Of a stretch of DNA of 64,000 bases, positions 42,699 to 51,500 are shown piece by piece. The notes below the pieces were generated by a model that saw only the letters and a list, made by a program, of their open reading frames with translations, was not told where the DNA came from and searched no databases. The stretch is from contig CAADGE010000029.1 in NCBI GenBank assembly GCA_900696465.1, forward strand, positions 105,567 to 169,566, written 5' to 3'. This stretch comes from an uncultured Planctomycetota bacterium (GTDB lineage Bacteria > Planctomycetota > Phycisphaerae > UBA1845 > UTPLA1). Both the position numbers and the translations under genes were made by a program. Position 1 is the stretch's first letter. Every line of letters begins with the position of its first letter.

Positions 42699-43808
42699 TC
42701 ATAACAGCGATCGCAACGTATCGCAGACGTGAGCCACCTGCGATTCGGTCAGGTGATTGTGAAACGGCAGGGCGATGGTTCGGGCTGCAACTGCCTCACA
42801 AACTGGAAAGTCGCCTTCACGGAGATTGAACTGGCGGCGGTAGAAGGTCTGCAGGTGGATCGGAGCGAAGTAATTGCTGCAACCGATGCCGCGGGCCCGG
42901 AGCTTTTCGATCAGATTGGCACGATCCTGTTCGCTGTATTCATCGGCCAGCTTGATGACGAAGACGAACCAGCTGATCTCGCAGTCGGGATGAATCTGCT
43001 GAAAGCTGATGCGCGCTTCAGCGGCGAGCTGCTCGTGGTACCACTGAGCGACGCGCCTGCGCTTTTCCAGAATCTCGCCAATGCGCTGCATCTGCACCGT
43101 GCCGATGGCGCTGGCCACATCGCTGAGGCGGTAGTTGTAGCCCAGCCGCTCGTGTGAAAGCCAGCCCATGCCGGTATCGCGGCCCTGGTTGCGCATGGAG
43201 ATGCAGAGGCGGGCGATCTCGTCGTCGTTCGTGGTGATCATGCCGCCTTCGCCGGTGGTGATCTGCTTGTTCGGGTAGAAGCCGAAGACGCCGGCATCTG
43301 CGAGCGTGCCGGACTTGCGGCCCTTGTACCGCGCGCCGAGTGACTCGCATGAATCTTCTATGACGCGGAGCTTGTGCCGCGCGGCAATGGCGTTGATCGC
43401 GTCCATGTCGGCCGGCTGACCGAAGACGTTGACGGCGATGATGGCTCGGGTGCGAGGCGTGACGGCGGCCTCGATCCGCGCGGGATCGATGTTCCATGTG
43501 CCGGGGTCGATGTCCACGAAAATCACGCGGCCGCGTTCAAAGAGGACGCAGTTCGATGAGGCGACGAACGAGAACGGGGTGGTGATGACCTCGTCGTCGG
43601 GCTCGATTTCGATGGCCCGGATCAGCAGATGGAGACCGCAGGTGCCGCTGGATACGGCGACAGCGTGTTTGGCGCCAACGTACTCGGCAACGGCCTGTTC
43701 AAAGCGTGGCACGGCAGGACCGAGTGAGAGCCGGCCGGAGCGAAGTACCTCGGTCACTGCGTCGATTTCTGCTTGTGTGATATCCGGGCCGGAGAGCTCA
43801 ATGTTCAT
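42699..43808 (-). CDS. DegT/DnrJ/EryC1/StrS aminotransferase
   Basis: 369 residues, full length. PLP-dependent sugar aminotransferase family, usually making aminosugars for surface glycans. The Schiff-base Lys is in FGFYPNKQITTGEGGMI (about 180-196). Other motifs: SGTCGLHLLIRAIEIEPDDE near 60, TPFSFVASSNCVLFERGRVI, FVDIDPGTWNID, VFGQPADMDAI, and GYNYRLSDVASAIGTVQMQR. The start at 43808 is preceded by GAGG. No nucleotide-sugar genes are adjacent. Substrate unknown. Confidence 0.93.
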   Translation of the reverse strand: MNIELSGPDITQAEIDAVTEVLRSGRLSLGPAVPRFEQAVAEYVGAKHAVAVSSGTCGLHLLIRAIEIEPDDEVITTPFSFVASSNCVLFERGRVIFVDIDPGTWNIDPARIEAAVTPRTRAIIAVNVFGQPADMDAINAIAARHKLRVIEDSCESLGARYKGRKSGTLADAGVFGFYPNKQITTGEGGMITTNDDEIARLCISMRNQGRDTGMGWLSHERLGYNYRLSDVASAIGTVQMQRIGEILEKRRRVAQWYHEQLAAEARISFQQIHPDCEISWFVFVIKLADEYSEQDRANLIEKLRARGIGCSNYFAPIHLQTFYRRQFNLREGDFPVCEAVAARTIALPFHNHLTESQVAHVCDTLRSLL

Positions 43809-43965
43809 GCAAATGTCCAGACCTCAAGGGTAAAGAGCTAATCTCTCTGTAATCCTGATCGCTGAGGGTTACCTACCCGCGCTCGATCGTGAAACCGCTC
43901 ATCTTAGCGAGTTTCGCTGCGGGCTGCTTTTCCAGAGGACGTATTGGGTATCTTTCGGTTCGCTG

Positions 43966-43980
43966 GGGGGTCGATTTTGG
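43966..43980 (+). repeat. 15-bp repeat, copy 1
   Basis: GGGGGTCGATTTTGG, found again at 63841-63855, in each case followed by CCCAGA 9-12 bp later. The two copies flank the whole respiratory locus. Confidence 0.5.
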
Positions 43981-43981
43981 C

Positions 43982-44009
43982 TTGACACTATACCCAGACT
44001 CACAATAAT
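43982..44009 (+). promoter_or_regulatory. Sigma70-like promoter
   Basis: TTGACA (43982-43987, perfect), a 16-bp spacer and AATAAT (44004-44009, five of six). Expected transcript start near 44016, upstream of the hairpin at 44073. Confidence 0.6.
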
Positions 44010-44015
44010 CCCCAT

Positions 44016-44104
44016 AGATTCGGACCGAACCGGCCATGGGAAGGTGGTCGGTATAGCGTGAGCCGATGCGAGACGGCGGTGTTTTTGTACCGCCGTGTTT
44101 TATT
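44016..44104 (+). ncRNA. Candidate small RNA or attenuated leader
   Basis: About 90 nt between the predicted start of the TTGACA promoter and the T-rich tail after the hairpin at 44073-44096. It contains GGCCA...TGGTC complementarity but no ORF of note. A promoter-terminator pair of this size fits a small RNA or a leader that terminates unless relieved. Exact ends are estimates. Confidence 0.3.
44073..44104 (+). terminator. Hairpin with T-rich tail in the leader
   Basis: ACGGCGGT-GTTTTTGT-ACCGCCGT (44073-44096), an 8-bp stem, followed by GTTTTATT. It looks like a weak intrinsic terminator and lies upstream of the operon start. Confidence 0.5.
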
Positions 44105-44110
44105 CCGATA

Positions 44111-44132
44111 CTTTGTGAAGAAAATCACAAAG
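44111..44132. promoter_or_regulatory. CRP/FNR-family operator palindrome
   Basis: CTTTGTGA-AGAAAA-TCACAAAG, a perfect 8-bp inverted repeat with TGTGA-N6-TCACA half sites as in the CRP consensus. It is centred about 52 bp before the ATG at 44174. A TAGATT at 44147-44152 could be the -10 of a controlled promoter; the spacing is about four bases shorter than a classic -41.5 arrangement. Confidence 0.6.
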
Positions 44133-44173
44133 TCGGGCGGATGGGCTAGATTGGCGCAGGCCACCGCCGGTAG

Positions 44174-45295
44174 ATGTTGATGGATTCAGACAACACAAAC
44201 CGTGCAGCCACCGAGTCGCGTGATCCGACGCCTGTGTCCGGGGCGGACGCCGCGCCCGAGCCCATGAATGCGCAGCTCCTGAGCAAGCTGTTCATCGTGC
44301 CGGCGCTGATCGTTTGCCTGCTTCTGGCTGTGGCCGTTGTGGTCGTGCTCTTCGGGACGACGACCGCCGACAAGCCGGTGAATGTTGCTGATCTGATTGC
44401 CCGCATCGAGCTGGATACGGGCGAGCGCACGATGGGCATGATGCTCATGCCGAAGGCCAAAGAGTCGTGGCAGGCCTCGCAGGAACTGGCGCGGCGATTC
44501 GAGCAGCGTGATCGTTTTCTCAAGCCGTCGGAAATCGAGCCGACCGCAGAGAAGTTGATTGCGCTTCTGGCGAAGTACCCGCCTGGCAAAAAAGTGAATG
44601 AGCCCGGTCCGGCGCAGCAGTATTTTTTAATGATGGCTCTGGCCCGTCTGGAGACGGCGTCGGGAGTTCCGCCGTTGGTGGCGCTGTTGTCCGATGAGAA
44701 CTGGTGGACACGTCGCACAGCGCTTCAGGCCCTGGCGGAGATGCAGCAGGTTCCTGCGGCGCGCCGCGAGGTTTCTTCCGTGTTGCCGCTCTTGAATGAT
44801 CCTGAGCCGGCGGTTCAGATCGTGGCCTGTGCGGCAGTGGCATGTCTGGCGGATGGAGACGATGCGACGGCGCAGCGTGCGCTGCGCGATCGTCTGGAGA
44901 CCGGCGAGACCGAGGTCCAATGGAACGCCGCGCTGGCCTTGGCGCGTCTCGGCCATCGTGCGGGTAAACTGACGTTGCTTAACATGCTGGACCGCGGATA
45001 CTGGGAAGGTCTGAATCTGCAATATGCTGAGGGCGGCGCGTTCGTGCAGCGAAAGTATACCGAGGCCGAGATCGAGCGGCACCTTCGCTCGACCATCGAA
45101 ACCGTTGCCAGTCTGGGCGACCGCGACTTGTCGGCGGCCATTGCGGCGCTCAAGCAGGATCGTTCGATTGTGGTGCGAGACGCCGCATACCGTGCGTCGG
45201 GAGAAACGCCGCCGACACACGAAGAAGGCCCTACGGCCAGCAGCGGCTCGTCGATGTCGACGATTCGGCCAGCGGCAAACGGGGAGGAAATGTAA
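44174..45295 (+). CDS. Membrane-anchored HEAT-repeat protein
   Basis: 373 residues. A disordered N-terminus (about 1-35) and one membrane helix (FIVPALIVCLLLAVAVVVVL, about 38-58) precede helical HEAT-like repeats: PPLVALLSDENWWTRRTALQ then ALAEMQQVPAAR, PLLNDPEPAVQIVACAAVAC, and TEVQWNAALALARLGHRAGK. Such repeats bind proteins. It is the first gene of the respiratory locus and overlaps the ferredoxin-Rieske start codon by one base, so it may help assemble that complex. The ATG at 44180 is an alternative start. No catalytic motif. Confidence 0.75.
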   Translation: MLMDSDNTNRAATESRDPTPVSGADAAPEPMNAQLLSKLFIVPALIVCLLLAVAVVVVLFGTTTADKPVNVADLIARIELDTGERTMGMMLMPKAKESWQASQELARRFEQRDRFLKPSEIEPTAEKLIALLAKYPPGKKVNEPGPAQQYFLMMALARLETASGVPPLVALLSDENWWTRRTALQALAEMQQVPAARREVSSVLPLLNDPEPAVQIVACAAVACLADGDDATAQRALRDRLETGETEVQWNAALALARLGHRAGKLTLLNMLDRGYWEGLNLQYAEGGAFVQRKYTEAEIERHLRSTIETVASLGDRDLSAAIAALKQDRSIVVRDAAYRASGETPPTHEEGPTASSGSSMSTIRPAANGEEM

Positions 45296-46377
45296 TGGCG
45301 ACGGTGGAAGTCGTAACCAAGGTGTGGATCGCTCCCGGCTGCATTGTCTGTGATGCCTGCGAGACGACCTGCCCGGAGGTTTTCGAGGTACAGCACGACA
45401 ACGAGACGTGCGTGATCCGTCCGGCCGCGCTGGACGCAGAATTCACCAAGCCGCTGACCAAGACGATCAAAGAGGCCGCCGAAGAGTGTCCGGTCGATGT
45501 CATCAAGTTCGATACGATCAAGGTGGAGATGAGCGACGAGGAGGCGGCGAAGATCGCCGGAGGGGCGACGGCGACGCCGGCCGCAGCCGCGGCGGACGCC
45601 GGTGCCGAGAGTCCGAAGGCAGAAGCTGCCGACAAGGCAGCCAAGGCATCGCCTGCCAAGCCCGCCGCGCCGCCCAAGCCGAAGGTGGTTGATCCGGCGA
45701 TTCAGGCACTGCTGGCGGCGACCACCGTACGCGGCGGACATCCGATGATCAACCGAGCGGTGAGCGATCTCCCGGAGCCGGTCAGGCAGCTTTCGAAGAT
45801 GTCGCCGGAGGAACTGCCTCCGGACGGCAAATTCCAGCGCGTGCTGGAGAAGGCCAAGCCCAAACAGGAAGAACCCAGCCGACGCGATGTTCTGCTTGGT
45901 GCGGGGTGGACGGCGCTGGCCCTGGGCTTCGGCGTCGGTCCGCTGCTCGGATTCAACCGGTTCATGGCTCCGAATGTCCTCGAACAGGAGGATCCGAAGG
46001 TTCGCTGCGGGTCGCTCGCGAAGTACGCGGCGATGCCGCCGGGCGAAATCAACGAGGATTTCAAGCCGGTCAAACCGAGCGGCTTCTGGATTATTCGCGA
46101 GGAAGATCGTATCTCGGCTTTGTCGATCATCTGCACGCACCTGGGCTGCATCCCTTCGTGGCTACCGAACGATCGAAAGTTCAAGTGTCCCTGCCACGGA
46201 AGCGGTTTCAAGCCGGATGGGACCAACTTCGAGGGGCCGGCCCCCCGACCGTTGGAGCGTTTTCGCATTTATCTTGACGGGGATCAGGTGATCGTCGATC
46301 GTTCGCGGAAGTTTCTGGCCATGGGGCCGAACGACACCGCCGTGTGGAACGATCCGGAGGCGTCGATCGCTGTTTAG
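45295..46377 (+). CDS. [4Fe-4S] ferredoxin-Rieske fusion protein
   Basis: 360 residues in three parts. Residues 1-75 are a single-cluster ferredoxin: Cys16, 19, 22 and Cys65 should bind [4Fe-4S], with Cys26 and Cys39 placed like the disulfide pair of Thermotoga-type ferredoxins. An Ala/Pro/Lys-rich linker (about 85-195) follows. Then a twin-Arg motif SRRDVLLGAG (195-204), a membrane helix, and the Rieske domain with CTHLGC (280-285) and CPCHGS (298-303). The Rieske part accepts electrons from quinol in the b6-like complex; the ferredoxin would stay in the cytoplasm. A TAATG overlap with the HEAT gene and GGGGAGG before the ATG are visible. Confidence 0.9.
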   Translation: MATVEVVTKVWIAPGCIVCDACETTCPEVFEVQHDNETCVIRPAALDAEFTKPLTKTIKEAAEECPVDVIKFDTIKVEMSDEEAAKIAGGATATPAAAAADAGAESPKAEAADKAAKASPAKPAAPPKPKVVDPAIQALLAATTVRGGHPMINRAVSDLPEPVRQLSKMSPEELPPDGKFQRVLEKAKPKQEEPSRRDVLLGAGWTALALGFGVGPLLGFNRFMAPNVLEQEDPKVRCGSLAKYAAMPPGEINEDFKPVKPSGFWIIREEDRISALSIICTHLGCIPSWLPNDRKFKCPCHGSGFKPDGTNFEGPAPRPLERFRIYLDGDQVIVDRSRKFLAMGPNDTAVWNDPEASIAV

Positions 46378-46420
46378 TGCTGGTGGATTCTGAAGCAGGC
46401 GTGGAGTGAGTGTGGCATAG

Positions 46421-47206
46421 ATGGGTCTTTTCAACGCGGTCGGTAATTACTTTCGAGACAGCCAGGTCTGGGGCTCGATTTTTCGCCACGGCGTGCCGCG
46501 CGATCGCCGCACCCGGGCGATGGCCATCCTGAGCAACGTCTTTCTGCATCTGCACCCGGTGGCGGTTCGCAAGAGCGGCATCCGCCTTTCCTTCACATGG
46601 TGCATGGGTGGGCTGACCTTCTTTCTCTTTATCGCCGAGACGATCAGCGGTGTGCTGCTGATGTTCTATTACCGCCCGGTCGTCGAATATGCATACACAG
46701 ACATCGTCGGCCTTCGGGCGCATGTGACACTCGGTCTCCTTCGTGAGATACACCGCTGGGGCGCGCACGCGATGGTCATTGCCATCTGGCTGCACATGCT
46801 TCGGGTGTTCCTGACGGGCAGCTACAAACCGCCACGGGAATTCAACTGGGGTGTCGGCGTCATCCTCCTGACACTGACGCTTCTGCTCTCGTTTACCGGT
46901 TACCTCCTGCCGTGGGATCAGCTTGCCATCTGGGCGATCACGGTCGGTTCGAACATGGCCCGTGCGACGCCGTTTGCAGGCCATGAAGGCCCCGGCGCGG
47001 CGCTTTTGCAGGTGGGCGGCGTACCGTTGATACACGGCGGTTCGGATGCGAGGTTTCTGTTGCTTGGCGGTACGGTGGTCGGGCCGGGCGCCCTGCTTCG
47101 ATTTTACGTGTTGCACTGCATCTTCATTCCGGTCGTCGTATCGGTGTTGATCGCCGTGCATTTCTGGCGCGTTCGAAAGGACGGAGGCATCTCCGGCCCG
47201 CTTTGA
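46421..47206 (+). CDS. Cytochrome b, b6-type N-terminal subunit
   Basis: 261 residues, the size of cytochrome b6 or the N-terminal half of cytochrome b. Four membrane helices. Heme ligands: His111 and His125 (H-x13-[17 protein letters not shown]) and His232 with His247 (H-x14-[18 protein letters not shown]). The H-x14-H spacing and Cys61 in [13 protein letters not shown], followed by MFYYRP, match cytochrome b6, where the Cys holds the extra heme c-i. This subunit carries the two b hemes and quinone sites with the protein encoded next. It follows the Rieske gene by 43 bp. Confidence 0.93.
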   Translation: MGLFNAVGNYFRDSQVWGSIFRHGVPRDRRTRAMAILSNVFLHLHPVAVRKSGIRLSFTWCMGGLTFFLFIAETISGVLLMFYYRPVVEYAYTDIVGLRAHVTLGLLREIHRWGAHAMVIAIWLHMLRVFLTGSYKPPREFNWGVGVILLTLTLLLSFTGYLLPWDQLAIWAITVGSNMARATPFAGHEGPGAALLQVGGVPLIHGGSDARFLLLGGTVVGPGALLRFYVLHCIFIPVVVSVLIAVHFWRVRKDGGISGPL

Positions 47207-47268
47207 TCGGCTCGGGGTCGGATGTGCGACGCGAGCGCTCCCGCCGGTTGCGGGGCGATTGAACGGAT

Positions 47269-48459
47269 ATGCAGGATATGATCGATACTTACTGGCAACT
47301 TCTGGCGTCCGCCGAGGGCGGGCATTCGGACGGTCTGATCGACCGGCTCAAGTCGACGATCGATTACCTCTGCGCGCCGGAGTACTTCGTCACGCTTACG
47401 ACGCTGCTGCTCATCGTCGCTCTGCTGACGTACAAGATCTGGACGAAGCCGAAGGTGGCCGGGCTGATCTTTGCCGCGTTCACGTTCTTCTACGTCGCCA
47501 GCATGTTCGATGAGGACTTTTTTAAGATCATCAAGAAGCCGGACAACGTGCCGATTACGATGATGATCTATTTCACCGGTTTCTGCACCTGGCTGGGTTT
47601 CCGCCAGGCAGCGATCAACGACGATCGCATGAAACGGGGCGAGCCGCTTCTGGAGAGCGGCGCGGATGACAAGGTGCTCGTCTGGCCCGATCTGGTCTAT
47701 ACCGAATTGATCGCGCTTGTCCTTTGCACGGCATTTCTGGTTGTCTGGGCGATCGTGCTGAAGGCCCCGCTCGAACCGCCGGCCAATCCGACCAACATCC
47801 CGAATCCGTCGAAGGCCCCGTGGTACTTCCTCGGTCTTCAGGAGCTTCTTGTCTATTTCGACCCGTGGATTGCGGGGGTGCTGCTGCCGGGGCTGATCAT
47901 CGTCGGCCTCATCGCGCTGCCATATATTGACAAGAATCCCCGCGGTAACGGTTATTACACGCTTCGCGAGCGGCCGTTCGTCATCAGCGTGTTCATGTTC
48001 GGTTTTGTGATCATGTGGTGCGTACTGATCGTGCTGGGCACGTTCCTTCGCGGGCCGAACTGGAATCTGTTTGGCCCGTTCGAGACGTGGGATCCGCATC
48101 GCCCGGCGGCACTGCTGAACATCAATGTGTCGGATGTCTTCTGGGTCGTGCTGCCGGAACGTCTCGCACTTTCGTGGTGGAAGCCGGGGTTGCCCGATCA
48201 ACCGTTCCTGTTTCTGCCGGCTTATCTCGTGCGTGAAGCGCCGGGCCTGGTTCTGGTCGGCGGCTACTTCTTCGTGCTTCCGGTCTTTCTGGCGCAGACG
48301 GTCTTCCGACGGATTTATCGTGAGATCGGTTTTGTCCGCTATTGCGTATTCTGGCTGCTCTTGTCGTGGATGTTCATCGTCCCGATCAAGATGGTTCTGC
48401 GGTGGTTGTTCAATATGAAGTACTTCGTGGCGATTACGGAGTTTTTCTTCAACATTTAG
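47269..48459 (+). CDS. Cytochrome b C-terminal / subunit-IV-like protein
   Basis: 396 residues. The N-terminal part (about 1-150) has two extra membrane helices (FVTLTTLLLIVALLTYKIWT, VAGLIFAAFTFFYVAS). The middle resembles subunit IV: ELIALVLCTAFLVVWAIVL, NPTNIPNPSKAPWYFLGLQE and LLPGLIIVGLIALPYIDKNP. At the Qo site it has APWY instead of PEWY, so the usual Glu is missing; a Glu follows in GLQELL. Two or more helices lie in the C-terminal 150 residues. Longer than plant subunit IV, like other bacterial split cytochrome b complexes. Confidence 0.88.
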   Translation: MQDMIDTYWQLLASAEGGHSDGLIDRLKSTIDYLCAPEYFVTLTTLLLIVALLTYKIWTKPKVAGLIFAAFTFFYVASMFDEDFFKIIKKPDNVPITMMIYFTGFCTWLGFRQAAINDDRMKRGEPLLESGADDKVLVWPDLVYTELIALVLCTAFLVVWAIVLKAPLEPPANPTNIPNPSKAPWYFLGLQELLVYFDPWIAGVLLPGLIIVGLIALPYIDKNPRGNGYYTLRERPFVISVFMFGFVIMWCVLIVLGTFLRGPNWNLFGPFETWDPHRPAALLNINVSDVFWVVLPERLALSWWKPGLPDQPFLFLPAYLVREAPGLVLVGGYFFVLPVFLAQTVFRRIYREIGFVRYCVFWLLLSWMFIVPIKMVLRWLFNMKYFVAITEFFFNI

Positions 48460-48526
48460 AGTGCTGTCCGTGCCGCGCGGCCTGCTTCGTGGCCTGTAAC
48501 GGACAACCAACGGCTGATGAGACGAC

Positions 48527-51500
48527 ATGCCTGTAACGACTGAGACATTACGCAACACCCGACGGTTGAACATCGTCTTTACCGCCTCGGCGGTCGTGGC
48601 TCTGGTGTCGATGGCGTGGATGTTCTGGCACGACTACGCCCGACAGTGGCGCGGTGTGCAGCGGAATTACTTCAATGTCCGTTCGGCCATGGCGCATTTT
48701 GACGCCTTGCGTTACGAAACTCCCGAAGAGAAGGAAAAACACGCCGCATTGCTCGCAGCGGTTCGTCAGGCAGAAGAAGAACTATCCTCCCCGGAACAGC
48801 GCAGCCGAGAGAAGGACCTGATTGACCGGGAGAAGACACTCGCCGGCGAGCTTCAAGGCGTTGCCCTGACATACGGCAACATGAATGCCGAGATGCAGGT
48901 GCGACTCTTTGATTTTGAAGAGTCACGCACGCTGCACGGCGAGAACCACCCTCGCACGCTGAAGATCGCCGAGGAGAACGCCGCGGCAGATCGGAAGCTG
49001 AGCGAAGCCCGCGCGCGGCTCGATAAGCTAGAAGATGACCTGCGCAGCGTCCGCGGTCAGATCCGCGAGTTCTATCGCCGCCGCAACGATGCCCAAAAGG
49101 CCCTGGCCGCTTATGAAAAAGGACTAGCGGACGCGAGGCGCTTCGACGAGATGTACGGCCCGGGCCTGACCCGCCTGGCATTTAACCTGCCGCTGCTCGA
49201 CTACCTCGCGCCGCAGGGCACGCCGGGGCGCGAAGAAGTCCGTCAGGTCTTCATGAAGCCGATTCGTTTCGATTACAACTTCGTCGATTCCTATGTGACC
49301 GACCGCTGCATTACCTGTCACGTCGGAATTGATGATCCGAATCTGACGGTGGAGAGTTTCGCCCGCCGCACGTCCCTTGCCCTGAACAACCCTGTCGTGC
49401 AAGCGACTCTGCAGAGCGCCAATGCCGCGATGCGTGAGATGCTTATGGATCGTCTTGCACAGGCCGGCCAGCAGAAGGAGTTCGCCGCAGGTGATCTCGC
49501 AGAGCTTGACGATACGAAGCGGGGGGATTTCGTGCGAGCCATGGTCAGGGCGACCAACGACTACCTATCGGACATCGGTCGACCGCAGCTGCGCCTTGAC
49601 GAGGTGCTCAGCGAGTTGGGTTCCGGCGCCGATCTGACCCGTCGCAAAGTCACGGATGCGATCACGGGCCGATTCGAACAGATCCTCTGGGCCCGGCCTC
49701 CCCGGTTGCCGGGTACCGAACAGCCGCTGCCGTGGAAGGACATGAGCGAATCGCAGCAGATGACCTACGTAGCATCACTTGCGGCCGCCATGAACACCTA
49801 TCTGGTAGATCAGGGACGCCCGCGAATCGATTTCCGAAAGGAAATTCAGGCGCACCCGAATCTTGATCTGTATGTCTCCCCGGATTCGCCGCACCCGATG
49901 GGCAAGATGGGCTGTACGGTTTGCCACGAAGGCGCCGGTCAGGATACGGATTTCATCCTCGCGGCGCACACGCCGAAGGACAAGGAAGAGAAAAAGCGGT
50001 GGGAGAAGGAGTATTACATCAAGGAGCTGGGCATCCCGCTGGCGACGTTCCATCTCGTGGAGGAGTTCTGGGAGCGGCCAATGCTTCTGCCGGATTACAC
50101 GTCGGCGAGCTGTCGCAAGTGCCACGACCAGTCCTTCGATCTGGAGCGTCACAAGACGCTGCCGCTCGAATCAGCGCGTCGGATCGTTGAGGGGCGCGAT
50201 CTTTTCACGACCGTCGGCTGCATCAACTGTCACAATGTTGACGGCCTTTCAGACTCTCGCATGGTCGGCACCGATCTCACGCATGTCGGTGAGAAGCTGA
50301 CTACGGGTTTCATGGAGCGCTGGGTGGAATATCCGAAGAACTTCCGCCCCGGCACGTGGATGCCGCACTTCTTCCACCAGGAGAACAACCTGCCCTCCAG
50401 CGCCAACGAATTCGACCCGGACCCGGTTCTGCGGACCGAGACGGAGATTCAGGCGATCGTTCACTATCTGCAGACCTTTACCAAGCCGCTGGATTATGTC
50501 GATCTGCCGTCCGGAATCGAGGGCGATCCGAAGCGGGGCGAAGAGTTGTTTGTCTCGATTGGCTGCCTGGCCTGCCATGCCAATCTGGATGCGAAGGACC
50601 CGCTCTCGACCGATGGCAAGACGCTCGGCGAATCGTGGATCGTCAAGGACCTGGTCATGACGCAGGGACTCTCCGAGGAAGAGGCGAAGTCTCGATTCGA
50701 ATCCATGTCGGACAACGACCGCGTGCGGTACGCCGTACAGCACCTGACGCCGCTTCGACGGGACGAAGCCATTGCCCGCGCCCAGCAGGAGGAGGTCGTC
50801 GCCGATCTGGAGCGGCGCGATCCGGATCCCGCCAAAATGTACGTTCCGCCATCGCTGACCCGCGTGGCACCGGAACTTTCCGGCATGGGATCCAAACTCA
50901 TTCCGGATCCCGCAAACGCGGGCCAGGCCGAGCGAGCCCGGCTGTGGCTGTACAACTGGTTGCGCGATCCGCGCCACTATGCGTCGTACACGCGCATGCC
51001 GCGGATGTTCCGCGACAGCTACTACCAGCTCGATGATCCGGATACGCAGCGCCGCAAGAACGATCAGGACATGCTGGATGTGGCGGCGTATCTGCTGAGT
51101 CTTCGTAATGATGAGTTCGACCAGACGCCGATTCCGAGAGACGCGCGTCATCAGGAGATGGCGCAATCGCTGATTCTAGACCTGCTCGGCGGACAGAATA
51201 CGCAGAGCGTGGCCGAGATGATTCTCAACGACGAGAAGGTGATGGACAGCGATCCGTATGGTCGTTTGACGGCGGCCATTGTCGCCCAGACGGCGCGCTC
51301 TTTTGGCGAGGGAGAAGATGGCCGCCGCCGTGTCGGTGAGATCATCGCCAGCCGATCGGCGAGTCTGCCGGACCGGCAGAAACTCTACCTGGGCATGAAG
51401 ATGATCAGCCACTACGGCTGCTATGCTTGTCACCAGATCGCCGGCTTCGAGGACGCCACGCGTCCCGGCACGGACGTGACGCTGTGGGCACAGAAATTCA

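Larger units (their letters stand above)
43809..44173. other. Regulatory intergenic region before respiratory locus
   Basis: 365 bp between divergent genes. It contains, left to right: the repeat at 43966-43980, a sigma70-like promoter, a hairpin with a T-rich tail, a CRP/FNR-type palindrome, and a TAGATT -10-like hexamer at 44147-44152, close to the ATG at 44174. No protein gene. Confidence 0.7.

Noticed and set aside
47104..48573. A 489-codon minus-strand frame
   Set aside because: Antisense to the subunit-IV-like gene; the product is very rich in Arg, Asp and Gln and matches no family.
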